The translations under genes and the position numbers were made by a program. A stretch of 64,000 nt of DNA, taken from Pantoea sp. Ep11b. GTDB lineage: Bacteria > Pseudomonadota > Gammaproteobacteria > Enterobacterales > Enterobacteriaceae. This document shows, one piece after another, positions 22,939 to 31,708 of this stretch (positions are counted from its first letter, which is position 1; every line of letters starts with the position of its first letter). The notes beneath the pieces were generated by a model. The model saw only the letters and a list, made by a program, of their open reading frames with translations. It was not told where the DNA came from and made no database searches. Location of the stretch: contig NZ_CP160631.1 of assembly GCF_040783975.1 (NCBI RefSeq), positions 3,720,001 to 3,784,000 on the forward strand, in the 5' to 3' direction.

Positions 22939-23114
22939 TGCATCACCTCATTCTTGCGGCGCGCAGTTTATCACAGCAATGGGATGAGCAGCGCAGGCAT
23001 CCGGCGTAAAAAGTCATTTTCTGTCGGCTAAAGAGTGCGCTATACTCCCGCCCCTGGAAAAACCGGCAGCCGCACAGGCAAACGCTCCTGTTGGTTTCAA
23101 ATTATCCATGGTGC

Positions 23115-23431
<317 letters not shown>

Positions 23432-23549
23432 GTCGTTCCGGAGGTTCGCCTCCATTGCGTGATTCACGCAGACAGAGTCAAGTAAAAGGCCGTGCTTTCC
23501 GAAAGGAAGCGCGGCTTGTTGCCGTTTATGAGCTGAAAATCTGGGGCGT

Positions 23550-25295
23550 ATGGCTGGACGAATTCCACGCGTATTTATCAACGATTTACTTGCCCGCACG
23601 GATATCGTGGATCTTATCGATGCCCGCGTTAAGCTGAAAAAGCAGGGTAAGAATTTCCATGCGTGCTGTCCTTTCCATAATGAAAAAACGCCCTCCTTCA
23701 CCGTAAACGGCGAAAAGCAGTTCTATCACTGTTTCGGCTGTGGTGCCCACGGTAACGCTATCGACTTTTTAATGAACTTCGACCGACTGGAGTTTGTTGA
23801 AACAATTGAAGAGTTAGCCACTTCCCACGGTTTAGACGTGCCTTACGAAGCAGGCAGCGGGCCCAGCCAGATGGAACGCCATCAGCGCCAGAGCCTGTAC
23901 CAGCTGATGGAGAACCTGAACGGGTTTTATCAGCAGGGTCTGCAGCAGTCCAGTGCACAGCCCGCACGCGACTATTTAGACCGTCGTGGCCTGAGCGCCG
24001 ACGTCATCAATCATTTCGCTATCGGTTACGCACCCGCCGGCTGGGATAACGTTCTCAGGCGTTTCGGTAAGCAGTCGGAAGATCGCGAGTCATTGATGGA
24101 AGCGGGCATGCTGGTCAGCAATGATAAAGGCCGGACCTATGACCGGTTTCGCGATCGCATCATGTTTCCGATTCGCGATAAGCGTGGCCGCGTTATCGGT
24201 TTTGGCGGTCGGGTTCTGAGTAACGAAACACCGAAGTATCTGAACTCGCCGGAAACACCGATTTTCCATAAAGGCCGCCAGCTCTATGGCCTCTATGAAG
24301 CAGTCAAGAGCCATCCTGAACCTGCCCGCCTGCTTGTGGTCGAGGGATACATGGACGTGGTTGCGCTGGCGCAGTACGGCATAGATTACGCTGTCGCGTC
24401 ATTAGGCACCTCAACCACCGCTGAACACATTCAGTTGCTGTTTCGCAGCACCGATACGGTCATCTGCTGTTACGACGGCGACCGGGCTGGACGCGAAGCC
24501 GCATGGCGCGCACTTGAGACCGCATTGCCTTACATGAATGATGGTCGTCAGCTACGCTTTATGTTTTTACCCGATGGTGAAGACCCCGATACGCTGGTGC
24601 GTAAAGAGGGTAAAGCCGCCTTCGAAGCGAGGATGGAGCAGGCGATGCCGCTCTCTTCGTTTTTATTTGATAGCCTGCTGCCGCAGGTGGATCTGAGCTC
24701 ACGCGATGGAAAAGCGCGCCTGAGCACGCTGGCTTTGCCGCTGATTACGCAGATCCCTGGTGAAACCCTGCGTATTTATATGCGTCAGGAGCTGGGAAAT
24801 AAGCTGGGGATCCTCGATGACAATCAGCTTGAAAAGCTGATGCCAAAGCAGGCTGCCAGCGGCGCCGCGCAGGTCGCGCCACCGCTTAAACGTACCACCA
24901 TGCGCGTGCTTATCGCCCTGCTGGTACAGAATCCGCAGCTGGCCTCGATGGTGCCCTCGCTGGATGGCCTGTCGGAGTCGAAAATGCCCGGACTACCGCT
25001 CTTTATCGAGTTGGTGGGGCGTTGTAACGAGAATCCTGGATTGACCACCGGGCAGCTACTAGAGTTATATCGCGGGACAAATTTTAGTCAGACGCTTGAA
25101 ACGCTGGCGATCTGGAACCACATGATAGTAGATGAGGAAGCCGAAGCGGTGTTTCAGGACTCGCTGGCCAGCATCTACGATTCTGCGCTTGAAGAGCGAC
25201 TGGAGTTTCTGATCGCGCGTGAACGCATTCAGGGGCTTACCGCCGATGAGCGCCGTGAGCTCTGGACACTCAGCCAGGCGTTTGCCAGAAAATAA
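23550..25295 (+). CDS. dnaG: DNA primase
   Basis: Synthesises RNA primers for replication, working with the DnaB helicase. The 581-residue protein contains the N-terminal zinc-ribbon (CCPFHNEKTPSF and HCFGCGAHGNAIDF, residues about 39-70), the RNA polymerase core with TOPRIM fold (VVEGYMDVVAL near 263, CCYDGDRAGREAAWRAL near 305, LPDGEDPDTLVRKEGK near 341), and a C-terminal helical DnaB-interaction domain from about 435. Length equals E. coli DnaG. A G/C-rich inverted repeat (about 23490-23520) in the leader may lower its expression relative to rpsU. Confidence 0.98.
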   Translation: MAGRIPRVFINDLLARTDIVDLIDARVKLKKQGKNFHACCPFHNEKTPSFTVNGEKQFYHCFGCGAHGNAIDFLMNFDRLEFVETIEELATSHGLDVPYEAGSGPSQMERHQRQSLYQLMENLNGFYQQGLQQSSAQPARDYLDRRGLSADVINHFAIGYAPAGWDNVLRRFGKQSEDRESLMEAGMLVSNDKGRTYDRFRDRIMFPIRDKRGRVIGFGGRVLSNETPKYLNSPETPIFHKGRQLYGLYEAVKSHPEPARLLVVEGYMDVVALAQYGIDYAVASLGTSTTAEHIQLLFRSTDTVICCYDGDRAGREAAWRALETALPYMNDGRQLRFMFLPDGEDPDTLVRKEGKAAFEARMEQAMPLSSFLFDSLLPQVDLSSRDGKARLSTLALPLITQIPGETLRIYMRQELGNKLGILDDNQLEKLMPKQAASGAAQVAPPLKRTTMRVLIALLVQNPQLASMVPSLDGLSESKMPGLPLFIELVGRCNENPGLTTGQLLELYRGTNFSQTLETLAIWNHMIVDEEAEAVFQDSLASIYDSALEERLEFLIARERIQGLTADERRELWTLSQAFARK

Positions 25296-25662
25296 GTTTT
25301 AGCACGCTGCCCGCGCTGAAGATGGGCGGCGTGGCTGTTTTAAGGCCGGGAGCGTTAAGCCAGGCCGTCAGCACAAATTTCAATGGCCGTCGGCGTCGAA
25401 GCCAGTCTGGTTACCGCCAGCGCGCAGCTCCCGGAGCGTACGGAAGTATGTGAGGAGAGCGAGCACTGCCGGGAAGCAGAATGGCGAGTAAGCCAGGCCC
25501 GTACCACCAAAAATTTATACAAGCGGCTTAAGTGCCGATTATTGTTGGGCATAGCCCACGCCGCGACGAAGGCAGCGGCAAGAATTAAACGCCTTCACTG
25601 CTATTGTTGGCGCGCTGCCGACCGACACCAATCTAATTTAACAGAAGTGTGGATACCGTCTT
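25296..25662 (+). other. Long dnaG-rpoD spacer with probable intergenic repeat
   Basis: 367 bases with no convincing gene. An imperfect direct repeat (TTAAGCCAGGCCGT near 25355 and GTAAGCCAGGCCCGT near 25489) and a patchy palindrome (CTCCCGGAGCGTACGGAAGTATGTGAGGAG in parts, 25429-25458) suggest an inserted intergenic repeat element. An open frame at 25383-25712 through it lacks a ribosome site and looks non-genic. In E. coli the corresponding gap is shorter and holds the rpoD heat-shock promoter; no confident sigma-32 site was found here. Confidence 0.5.
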
Positions 25663-27504
25663 ATGGAGCAAAACCCGCAGTCACAGCTCAAGCTTCTTGT
25701 CACCCGTGGTAAGGAGCAAGGCTATCTGACCTATGCTGAGGTCAATGACCATCTGCCGGAAGATATCGTCGACTCAGATCAGATCGAAGACATCATCCAG
25801 ATGATTAACGACATGGGTATTCAGGTGGTTGAAGAAGCCCCGGATGCTGACGATCTGATGCTGAATGAAAACAGCTCCGATACTGACGAAGATGCCGCGG
25901 AAGCTGCCGCTCAGGTATTATCCAGCGTTGAATCTGAAATCGGGCGCACGACTGACCCGGTGCGCATGTACATGCGTGAAATGGGTACCGTGGAACTGCT
26001 GACGCGCGAAGGCGAAATCGACATCGCGAAGCGTATCGAAGATGGTATCAACCAGGTTCAGTGTTCCGTTGCCGAATACCCTGAAGCGATTACCTATCTG
26101 CTGGATCAGTATGACAAAGTCGAAGCAGGCGAATCACGCCTCTCCGATCTGATCACCGGCTTCGTCGATCCTAACGCAGAAGAAGATCTGGCCCCTACCG
26201 CAACGCATGTGGGCTCTGAACTCTCTGAAGCCGATCGTAATGACGACGAAGATGATGATGATGAGGATGACGACAACTCCGAAGATGATAACTCCATCGA
26301 CCCGGAGCTGGCGCGTGAGAAGTTCTCTGACCTGCGTAAGCAGTACGAAACCACCCGCAGCGTCATCAAGAGCAAAGGCCGCAGCCACGCCGCCGCCATC
26401 GCCGAGATCCAGAACCTCTCTGACGTCTTTAAACAGTTCCGCCTGGTACCGAAGCAGTTCGACTACCTGGTTGGCAGCATGCGTAACATGATGGAACGTG
26501 TCCGTACTCAGGAACGTCTGATCATGAAGCTCTGTATTGAGCTGTGCAAAATGCCGAAGAAGAACTTCATCACCCTGTTTACCGGTAACGAAACCAACGA
26601 GAGCTGGTTCAAAGCTGCGCTGGCGATGAACAAGCCGTGGTCTGAAAAACTGCTGGAAGTGCAGGATGACGTGATGCGTTCCCTGCAGAAGCTGGCGCAG
26701 GTCGAAGAAGAGACCGGCCTGACCATCGAGCAGGTGAAAGATATCAACCGTCGCATGTCGATCGGTGAAGCCAAAGCGCGTCGCGCCAAGAAAGAGATGG
26801 TGGAAGCGAACCTGCGTCTGGTTATTTCGATTGCGAAGAAATATACCAACCGCGGTCTGCAGTTCCTCGACCTGATTCAGGAAGGTAACATCGGTCTGAT
26901 GAAGGCGGTCGATAAGTTTGAATATCGCCGTGGTTACAAGTTCTCGACCTATGCAACCTGGTGGATCCGTCAGGCGATTACCCGCTCTATCGCCGACCAG
27001 GCGCGTACCATCCGTATTCCGGTGCATATGATTGAGACCATCAACAAGCTCAACCGTATTTCGCGCCAGATGCTGCAGGAGATGGGCCGCGAACCGACGC
27101 CGGAAGAGCTGGCTGAGCGCATGCTGATGCCGGAAGATAAAATCCGCAAGGTGCTGAAAATCGCGAAAGAGCCGATCTCTATGGAGACGCCGATTGGTGA
27201 TGATGAAGATTCACATCTGGGCGATTTTATCGAAGACACCACGCTGGAGCTGCCGCTGGATTCTGCTACCTCAGAGAGCCTGCGTTCTGCAACCCACGAT
27301 GTGCTGGCTGGCCTGACCGCGCGTGAAGCGAAAGTGCTGCGCATGCGTTTTGGTATCGATATGAACACCGACCATACGCTGGAAGAAGTGGGCAAACAGT
27401 TTGACGTGACGCGTGAGCGTATCCGTCAGATTGAAGCGAAAGCCCTGCGTAAACTGCGCCATCCGAGCCGTTCGGAAGTGCTGCGCAGCTTCCTCGACGA
27501 TTAA
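25663..27504 (+). CDS. rpoD: RNA polymerase sigma factor RpoD (sigma-70)
   Basis: Primary sigma factor. The 613 residues show region 1.1 (residues 1-80), region 1.2 ([24 protein letters not shown]), a non-conserved insert with an acidic Asp/Glu tract (about residues 185-210), region 2 with the -10 recognition helix ([36 protein letters not shown] and [19 protein letters not shown]), region 3, and the region 4 helix-turn-helix ([28 protein letters not shown]) that reads the -35 element. Length equals E. coli RpoD. Last gene of the rpsU operon, with a strong terminator 10 bases later. Confidence 0.99.
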   Translation: MEQNPQSQLKLLVTRGKEQGYLTYAEVNDHLPEDIVDSDQIEDIIQMINDMGIQVVEEAPDADDLMLNENSSDTDEDAAEAAAQVLSSVESEIGRTTDPVRMYMREMGTVELLTREGEIDIAKRIEDGINQVQCSVAEYPEAITYLLDQYDKVEAGESRLSDLITGFVDPNAEEDLAPTATHVGSELSEADRNDDEDDDDEDDDNSEDDNSIDPELAREKFSDLRKQYETTRSVIKSKGRSHAAAIAEIQNLSDVFKQFRLVPKQFDYLVGSMRNMMERVRTQERLIMKLCIELCKMPKKNFITLFTGNETNESWFKAALAMNKPWSEKLLEVQDDVMRSLQKLAQVEEETGLTIEQVKDINRRMSIGEAKARRAKKEMVEANLRLVISIAKKYTNRGLQFLDLIQEGNIGLMKAVDKFEYRRGYKFSTYATWWIRQAITRSIADQARTIRIPVHMIETINKLNRISRQMLQEMGREPTPEELAERMLMPEDKIRKVLKIAKEPISMETPIGDDEDSHLGDFIEDTTLELPLDSATSESLRSATHDVLAGLTAREAKVLRMRFGIDMNTDHTLEEVGKQFDVTRERIRQIEAKALRKLRHPSRSEVLRSFLDD

Positions 27505-27513
27505 GTCCTGAAA

Positions 27514-27537
27514 ACCCCGGTTCGCCGGGGTTTTTTA
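27514..27537 (+). terminator. Rho-independent terminator of rpoD
   Basis: CCCCGG-TTCG-CCGGGG followed by TTTTTT, ten bases after the rpoD stop. Ends the macromolecular-synthesis operon. Confidence 0.96.
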
Positions 27538-27575
27538 TGCCCGTCTGTTACCGTCTCTCCCTGCCCTGCACAGAC

Positions 27576-28094
27576 TCAGTGATTTACCGGATGCAGTGCC
27601 ACATAAAGCTGGCGATACGCTGCCACCATCTCCTCCAGTGAAGCGCGATTCAGTCCGCTGGGGTTCGGCAACACCCATACCTGCGTTTTCCCCATGCCTG
27701 CTGGCTGTTTGCCCCATTCGACCCTGTTCAGTTTAAAGGCACGACGAAAAGCCTCTTTGCCCAGGATCGCCAGCGCGGCAGGCTGATAGTTCAGCACCTT
27801 TTCCGTCAGACGCTGACCGCCTTCGCGCAGCTCATCCGCCGCCAACTCGCTTGCCTGCACCGTGGGGCGCTCCACCAGCATGGTAATTCCGCAGCCGGTT
27901 TCCGTCAGACGCTGCTCCTCTTCCGGTTTCAGCTGCTGCCGGGTAAATCCTGCCAGATGGATCACTTTCCAGAAGCGATTGCCGGGATGCGCAAAGTGAA
28001 AGCCCTGATGGGCGGTCGACTGGCCCGGATTGATGCCACAGAACAGCACATCGAGGTCCGGGGCGATGATATCGCGGATGTCATGCTCGATCAT
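27576..28094 (-). CDS. mug: G/U mismatch-specific DNA glycosylase
   Basis: Family 2 uracil-DNA glycosylase that removes uracil and ethenocytosine from mismatched DNA. The 172-residue protein shows FCGINPG (residues 19-25), the family 2 catalytic motif with Asn, then FAHPGNRFWKVIHLAGF, GITMLVERPTVQASEL and the intercalation loop VLPNPSGLNRASLEE. The start at 28094 gives MIEHDIRDIIAPDL, close to E. coli Mug. It is convergent with rpoD, as in E. coli. Confidence 0.95.
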   Translation of the reverse strand: MIEHDIRDIIAPDLDVLFCGINPGQSTAHQGFHFAHPGNRFWKVIHLAGFTRQQLKPEEEQRLTETGCGITMLVERPTVQASELAADELREGGQRLTEKVLNYQPAALAILGKEAFRRAFKLNRVEWGKQPAGMGKTQVWVLPNPSGLNRASLEEMVAAYRQLYVALHPVNH

Positions 28095-28641
28095 GCTGCC
28101 ACCATGAGTATGCGAAGCTTTGGCACATTACAACTCATCAGACCGGACGACTGTTCCAAACAGGCTCGTGAGAGTGCATGTTTATCCTGTGGGGCCGAAG
28201 CCGTCTGGATACGGCCATAAACAGACTGGCTGTTTTTCATCGGCACAGGGCCTGTCGCGTCCAGGCTCGCTTCAGATCTCCTGCGCACACGATAATGATG
28301 CGCTTTACTGCCCTGCTGCTCCATATGTCGTCCTGCCCTCTCTGCTGTGTAATCACTGATTAAGATAGTAATTATTACACCTGTGGGCATTCCAGCCTGA
28401 CGATTTTTTGGTGGAGCAGCGATTGGGGATAACAGCTGTGCCGGGCCTGGCAAACTCATCTTCAGAAGAGAAACATTCATGCGGGCATCTTAGCGGCACC
28501 CGCAACCTGAGGTTTCCTTAACGGCGCAGAGCATCCTGAACGATGCGATTTTGAAACTTCGCTCACGCAACTCGTCAGATTTATCATAAAAATCAGCAGG
28601 TAAATCAGTGCTGATTATTTCAGCAACCGGCGGCTGAGTGC
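28095..28641. other. Gap between mug and ileX without a recognised gene
   Basis: About 550 bases. A minus-strand open frame at 28091-28480 (129 codons) has no recognisable homology or good ribosome site and an unusual composition, and is not called. The region should hold the mug promoter. E. coli has no gene at this exact place either. I see no strong structure apart from a short palindrome GTAATTATTAC near 28369. Confidence 0.4.
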
Positions 28642-28670
28642 TGGATCGGCCTGAAGAGATACTTTATAAT
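28642..28670 (+). promoter_or_regulatory. Candidate promoter of ileX
   Basis: A perfect -10 box TATAAT at 28665-28670 lies 12 bases ahead of the tRNA, with a weak -35 (TGGATC) 17 bases upstream and a GC-rich discriminator (CCCCGCTCCGC). The discriminator is typical of stringently controlled stable-RNA promoters. Confidence 0.7.
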
Positions 28671-28682
28671 CCCCGCTCCGCT

Positions 28683-28758
28683 GGCCCCTTAGCTCAGTGG
28701 TTAGAGCAGGCGACTCATAATCGCTTGGTCGCTGGTTCAAACCCAGCAGGGGCCACCA
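28683..28758 (+). tRNA. ileX: tRNA-Ile2 (anticodon CAU, lysidine-modified)
   Basis: A 76-nt gene with an encoded CCA end. The acceptor stem GGCCCCT pairs with AGGGGCC. The D arm is AGCTCAGTGGTTAGAGC, the anticodon loop is CTCATAA with anticodon CAT, and the T arm is CTGGTTCAAACCCAG. The sequence is almost the E. coli ileX tRNA, whose C34 is converted to lysidine by TilS to read AUA. Its 3' half is the integration target of the downstream element, which reconstitutes it intact. Confidence 0.96.
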
Positions 28759-28761
28759 AAT
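28714..28761 (+). repeat. Left attachment site (48-bp direct repeat inside ileX)
   Basis: Bases 28714-28761, from the anticodon loop (CTCATAATCGC) to CCACCAAAT, are repeated without mismatch at 35216-35263. This is the attL core; crossover occurred somewhere within it. Confidence 0.95.
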
Positions 28762-28785
28762 TTTAGCTTTAAAATCATTGAATTA

Positions 28786-28811
28786 AGCCACTCAACTGAG
28801 TGGCTTTTTTG
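28786..28811 (+). terminator. Terminator after ileX inside the element
   Basis: AGCCACTCA-ACT-GAGTGGCT followed by TTTTTT about 28 bases after the tRNA. Because it lies inside the element, the incoming DNA appears to supply a terminator for the reconstituted tRNA gene. Confidence 0.88.
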
Positions 28812-28826
28812 TTATCTGCTAAATGA

Positions 28827-28845
28827 GTGTCGCAAAAGTGTCGCA
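28827..28845 (+). promoter_or_regulatory. Candidate integrase arm-type sites, left end
   Basis: Two GTGTCGCA octamers (28827-28834 and 28838-28845) are separated by AAA, giving an 11-base period. The same pair, spaced by AAT, occurs in the same orientation at 35102-35120 near the other end. Paired direct repeats either side of the core are the arm-site layout of P2-type integrases. Confidence 0.65.
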
Positions 28846-28999
28846 TGAAAAATCAGGCTGCGGCCGGTAGAATCCGAAGCAGCGTCTGTTTATGATAGAG
28901 TCTAAAAAGTTAAATCAGGCCCATAGTCTGGCCGCTATCCTTATTGAGATGATTACATATCAGTCTTAAATTCAAAGCGCTCGTGCAAGGAAATAAAAT

Positions 29000-30424
29000 A
29001 TGAGATCAACTTTTGGTGGTTTTTACAGTATTAATGAAGATATGCTTAGAAGCATCTGGTTAGATGAATCCACAATGTTTGTTTTTGACACAAACTGTTT
29101 ATTAAATCTCTATCGATGTGAAGAACAAACCCGAGACGATATTATTAGTGTTATGCGTGAGATTTCAAATCGAACATGGATTCCTTTTCATGTTGGCTTT
29201 GAGTATCAAAGAAACAGAAGGAAAGTTATAGAAGACAGCATAAAAAGCCTGGACAAAATTCAATCAGAACTTGAAAAGATTTACATGCAAAACATCCTTT
29301 CATCGAGCGGAATACAAAAGCATCTTTATACATCTTTAAGCGACGAAATTAAAAAACTTCAAGAAGAAATCAAAAACCCCATAAAAAAATATATTGAAGA
29401 AAAAATTGAACCGCGCATACAAAGTAAAAAAACCATCTCCACTCATGATTCAATTCGCGACCAAATTGATAGCATCATATTAGATAAGGTCGGTGTGATG
29501 CCTAGCCAAGAAAAAATAAATGCCATTAATGAGGAGGGTGCAAAACGTTATGCAATTAAGCAACCTCCGGGCTTTATGGACGAGAGTAATAAAAAAGACG
29601 TTTCATACTTTTCGAATGTCGAATTCCAAGATAAATACGGAGATCTTTACCTATGGAAAGAAATTATCGAAAGAGCAAAGTCAGATAATATTAATAATGT
29701 GATTTTTGTTTGTGATGATAGTAAAAAAGATTGGTGGTTTGTTCATTCAGGTAAAACGCATGGAGTTTTAGAGTCATTAAAAACAGAGATATGCAAAGAG
29801 GCAGGAATAAAAAACTTCAAGGCAATAAGTCAGTTAACGTTTTTACATGAAGCCAAAAGCTATCTGAAGAATATAAACATCCAAGATTCGTCCCTAAAGG
29901 AAGTAGAGGAACTAACTTATATCGATAATAACAAACCAAATACTGATTTCATCAGTGAGGGGTTTGAAAGTTTTGATGGTAAAGATGAATCACTAAATAA
30001 TTTGGTTCGAGTTACATTAAGGCAAAATGAAAATACTATTGGCACCCCATCCTCTACATATTTCCATGAGAAAGCAGCGAAGCGACTTATAAATAGAACA
30101 AATAGAGTTTTTGCTTTAGCTAAAGAAATCTCTTCTGAAGCAAATATTATTTCGATGCATTTAATAAAAAATAGAGATAAGATGCTGGCTCTTTATCCTG
30201 AGTCCCATTGCAATCTATTTCACAGAGAGCTTTCCACTAAAATACTCAACGTCTATGATCAAATGGACAAAATTGAAATTTTAATGAAAAAAGATGCAGC
30301 TCACTCACCCACTTTAGTAGGTGATTTATATGAAGAGATTGAAAAATTAGATATTGAAGTAGAGATGTTGCAAGTGGACGTTAAATTTTTAAAGGGTATT
30401 GTCAACGAAATGTCTAAAGATTAG
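29000..30424 (+). CDS. PIN-like domain (DUF4935-type) protein, putative nuclease
   Basis: A 474-residue protein with a PIN-like nuclease core. The first acidic residue is in FVFDTN (D30), the second in HVGFEYQRNR (E68). After a long, charged coiled-coil insert (about residues 85-150) come GDLYLWKEI (D215) and VIFVCDDSKKDWW (D239/D240). This is the acidic constellation of PIN-like DUF4935 proteins, which is expected to bind Mg or Mn and cut RNA. Residues about 330-474 have no recognised fold and are largely helical, with heptad-like stretches. The start ATG follows AAGGA by nine bases. It is AT-rich and unlike the host genes. No antitoxin partner is adjacent. It lies next to the left end of the prophage remnant, where cargo genes are expected; a defence role is inferred. 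Confidence 0.8.
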   Translation: MRSTFGGFYSINEDMLRSIWLDESTMFVFDTNCLLNLYRCEEQTRDDIISVMREISNRTWIPFHVGFEYQRNRRKVIEDSIKSLDKIQSELEKIYMQNILSSSGIQKHLYTSLSDEIKKLQEEIKNPIKKYIEEKIEPRIQSKKTISTHDSIRDQIDSIILDKVGVMPSQEKINAINEEGAKRYAIKQPPGFMDESNKKDVSYFSNVEFQDKYGDLYLWKEIIERAKSDNINNVIFVCDDSKKDWWFVHSGKTHGVLESLKTEICKEAGIKNFKAISQLTFLHEAKSYLKNINIQDSSLKEVEELTYIDNNKPNTDFISEGFESFDGKDESLNNLVRVTLRQNENTIGTPSSTYFHEKAAKRLINRTNRVFALAKEISSEANIISMHLIKNRDKMLALYPESHCNLFHRELSTKILNVYDQMDKIEILMKKDAAHSPTLVGDLYEEIEKLDIEVEMLQVDVKFLKGIVNEMSKD

Positions 30425-30441
30425 ATATTACCACCACTAAA

Positions 30442-30483
30442 GATAATGATGCAGTTAAAACGCTATTCAACTGCATCATTATC
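30442..30483. terminator. Perfect 15-bp inverted repeat after the PIN-like gene
   Basis: GATAATGATGCAGTT (30442-30456) is complementary to AACTGCATCATTATC (30469-30483), with a 12-base loop. It starts 17 bases after the stop of the PIN-like gene. There is no T run after it, so it may be a transcript-stabilising or weakly terminating hairpin. Confidence 0.6.
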
Positions 30484-30857
30484 CCAAATTATATTCATAT
30501 ACCACTATATTTTCCAATGCATAACTTTGATACAAACATGAGTGTTGAATAATCTATGACCTTTCCTTTATTGCATAGCAACCCTTGTAATCGCATACTT
30601 TATACAATAAGAATACTGCTTATTTAAACAGTATTTGGATTGCTAAGCTTTTCAGTTTTATGAAATGTCCTAAAACCTCTGCAGCACCCGGCCTCTCTGG
30701 CTTTGCACATTAGTCACAAACACCTTATAGAGATTCGCTTGAGATCCATAAAGTGACCAAAAAAAATAATTTACTTTAAATCCAATCATTTATGATTTTT
30801 ATGAGATCCATTCTTGATCCGCGTAACTGAAAAGCACTGAAATATCCTTCGCTCTTT
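30484..30857. other. Gene-free AT-rich gap where phage early genes are missing
   Basis: About 370 bases between the PIN-like gene and the CII-like gene with no supported gene. In P2/186 phages the replication genes would follow cII here; the gap is the likely deletion or replacement junction. It contains small hairpins (ATACTG...CAGTAT near 30615-30640; CTGAAAAG...CTTTTCAG, 30828-30862) downstream of the CII-like stop. Confidence 0.55.
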
Positions 30858-31322
30858 TCAGTTGGCGAACACCGGCACGGTTTGAAAACGACTTTCAACG
30901 GAATAGACGAGTAAAGACAGGCTGCGAATAGCATCACTGGCTCTGTTAAGAATCTGATTACGGCGTGCAACGGTCATCTTTTCCGTTGAAACCGCTTCCC
31001 CAGCGATTACCCCGACACTGGCCACAGCAGTTAATGCACAAAACTGCATGTTTTCAGGTCTGGCGTTGTTGACCGGCACTGAAGGCTGGCAATTAATCTG
31101 CCGCAGAAAACCATCCAGAATGGTTGGGTCTTCGGTGAGATCGATGATCGCCAGCAGTTCAGGTAATGTCAGTTGGTGCGACTGGTCCGGATTCAGCTTG
31201 TTACGCAGTGTGGCCGGTTGCATTCCTACTTTTTTAGCCAATTCAGTGACGTTATGTGCCAGTGAAAACTGGCGGCAGGCATCATCAAGATAGTTTCGTA
31301 CTGAAACTTTATAATCGTACAT
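30858..31322 (-). CDS. Phage 186 CII-like regulatory protein
   Basis: A 154-residue protein of the phage regulatory CII (CP76) family. The N-terminal helix-turn-helix region DDACRQFSLAHNVTELAKKVGMQPATLRNKLNPDQ closely matches 186 CII, as does LTEDPTILDGFLRQINCQPSVPVN. In 186, CII activates the promoter for establishing CI synthesis and so decides lysogeny. Start: the ATG at 31322 lies eight bases after AAGG; a GTG three codons upstream is less likely. It is the second gene of the early leftward operon, 30 bases after the Cox-like gene. Its usual downstream partners (replication genes) are missing. Confidence 0.87.
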   Translation of the reverse strand: MYDYKVSVRNYLDDACRQFSLAHNVTELAKKVGMQPATLRNKLNPDQSHQLTLPELLAIIDLTEDPTILDGFLRQINCQPSVPVNNARPENMQFCALTAVASVGVIAGEAVSTEKMTVARRNQILNRASDAIRSLSLLVYSVESRFQTVPVFAN

Positions 31323-31323
31323 G

Positions 31324-31340
31324 ATTCGCACCTTACGAAT
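31324..31340. promoter_or_regulatory. Candidate repressor operator over the CII-like ribosome site
   Basis: The 17-bp motif ATTCGCACCTTACGAAT has ATTCG/CGAAT palindromic ends and matches 14 of 17 bases with ATTCGCATTTTACGAAG at 31652-31668 in the CI/Cox control region. It covers the Shine-Dalgarno region of the CII-like gene. It is proposed as a CI or Cox binding site. Confidence 0.45.
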
Positions 31341-31352
31341 TGATAGCCTGGA

Positions 31353-31574
31353 TTACGCTTGAAGAGAAATATCACATTCGCTCAAGGCCATGACAGTCAA
31401 AGCAGCCATGTTGACTTCAACTAAGCCTTTCTTTTGTTTACCCTTTGGCTTAATTGGTAGCTTTCCGTATTCGATTAAGTTGCGAGCGGTTTCTTTGTTA
31501 GTACCCGTACGGCGGCAATACTCTTCCAGAGGAAGGTATGGTTCTGGAATGACGATTGTAATGTTAGGACGCAT
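31353..31574 (-). CDS. Cox/Apl-type phage regulator (excisionase)
   Basis: A 73-residue protein of the P2 Cox-like regulatory family. The start ATG at 31574 is eight bases after GGGAG; earlier in-frame codons are not conserved. A MerR/Xis-like winged helix is visible in LPLEEYCRRTGTNKETARNLIEYGKLPIKP, followed by a basic turn KGKQKKGLVEVNMAAL. In P2 and 186 such proteins repress the lysogenic promoter and act as directionality factor for Int during excision. It is divergent from the CI-like gene across 134 bases with repeat operators, exactly the P2 switch layout. Presence with Int suggests excision is still possible. Confidence 0.83.
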   Translation of the reverse strand: MRPNITIVIPEPYLPLEEYCRRTGTNKETARNLIEYGKLPIKPKGKQKKGLVEVNMAALTVMALSECDISLQA

Positions 31575-31651
31575 AAGGCAAACTCCCGTTGAGCCGCCAC
31601 ACGGCAATGTGGGGCAATAATTGGTATATAACGAATACAGGAGCAAGACCA

Positions 31652-31691
31652 ATTCGCATTTTACGAAGTGTCAAATATTACTTCGCAAAAT
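31652..31691. promoter_or_regulatory. Candidate CI operators in the lysis-lysogeny control region
   Basis: ATTTTACGAAGT (31658-31669) is inverted 11 of 12 bases as ACTTCGCAAAAT (31680-31691), with centres 22 bases (two helical turns) apart. The left half also belongs to the 17-bp palindrome at 31652-31668. A degenerate third copy, ATTCGTAATGCGCAA (31702-31716), overlaps the CI start codon. The position between the divergent Cox- and CI-like genes fits repressor control. Confidence 0.65.
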
Positions 31692-31708
31692 AGATAGTCA
31701 AATTCGTA

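Noticed and set aside
25383..25712. 109-codon plus-strand frame in the dnaG-rpoD spacer
   Set aside because: It runs into the rpoD start in another frame, has no ribosome site and looks like an intergenic repeat read as protein.
28091..28480. 129-codon minus-strand frame upstream of mug
   Set aside because: No recognisable sequence, no clear ribosome site and an odd composition; insufficient support for a gene.
30858..31574. CII-like and Cox-like pair read as a toxin-antitoxin system
   Set aside because: Both match known P2/186 regulatory families and sit in the expected switch layout, so no toxin-antitoxin reading is needed.
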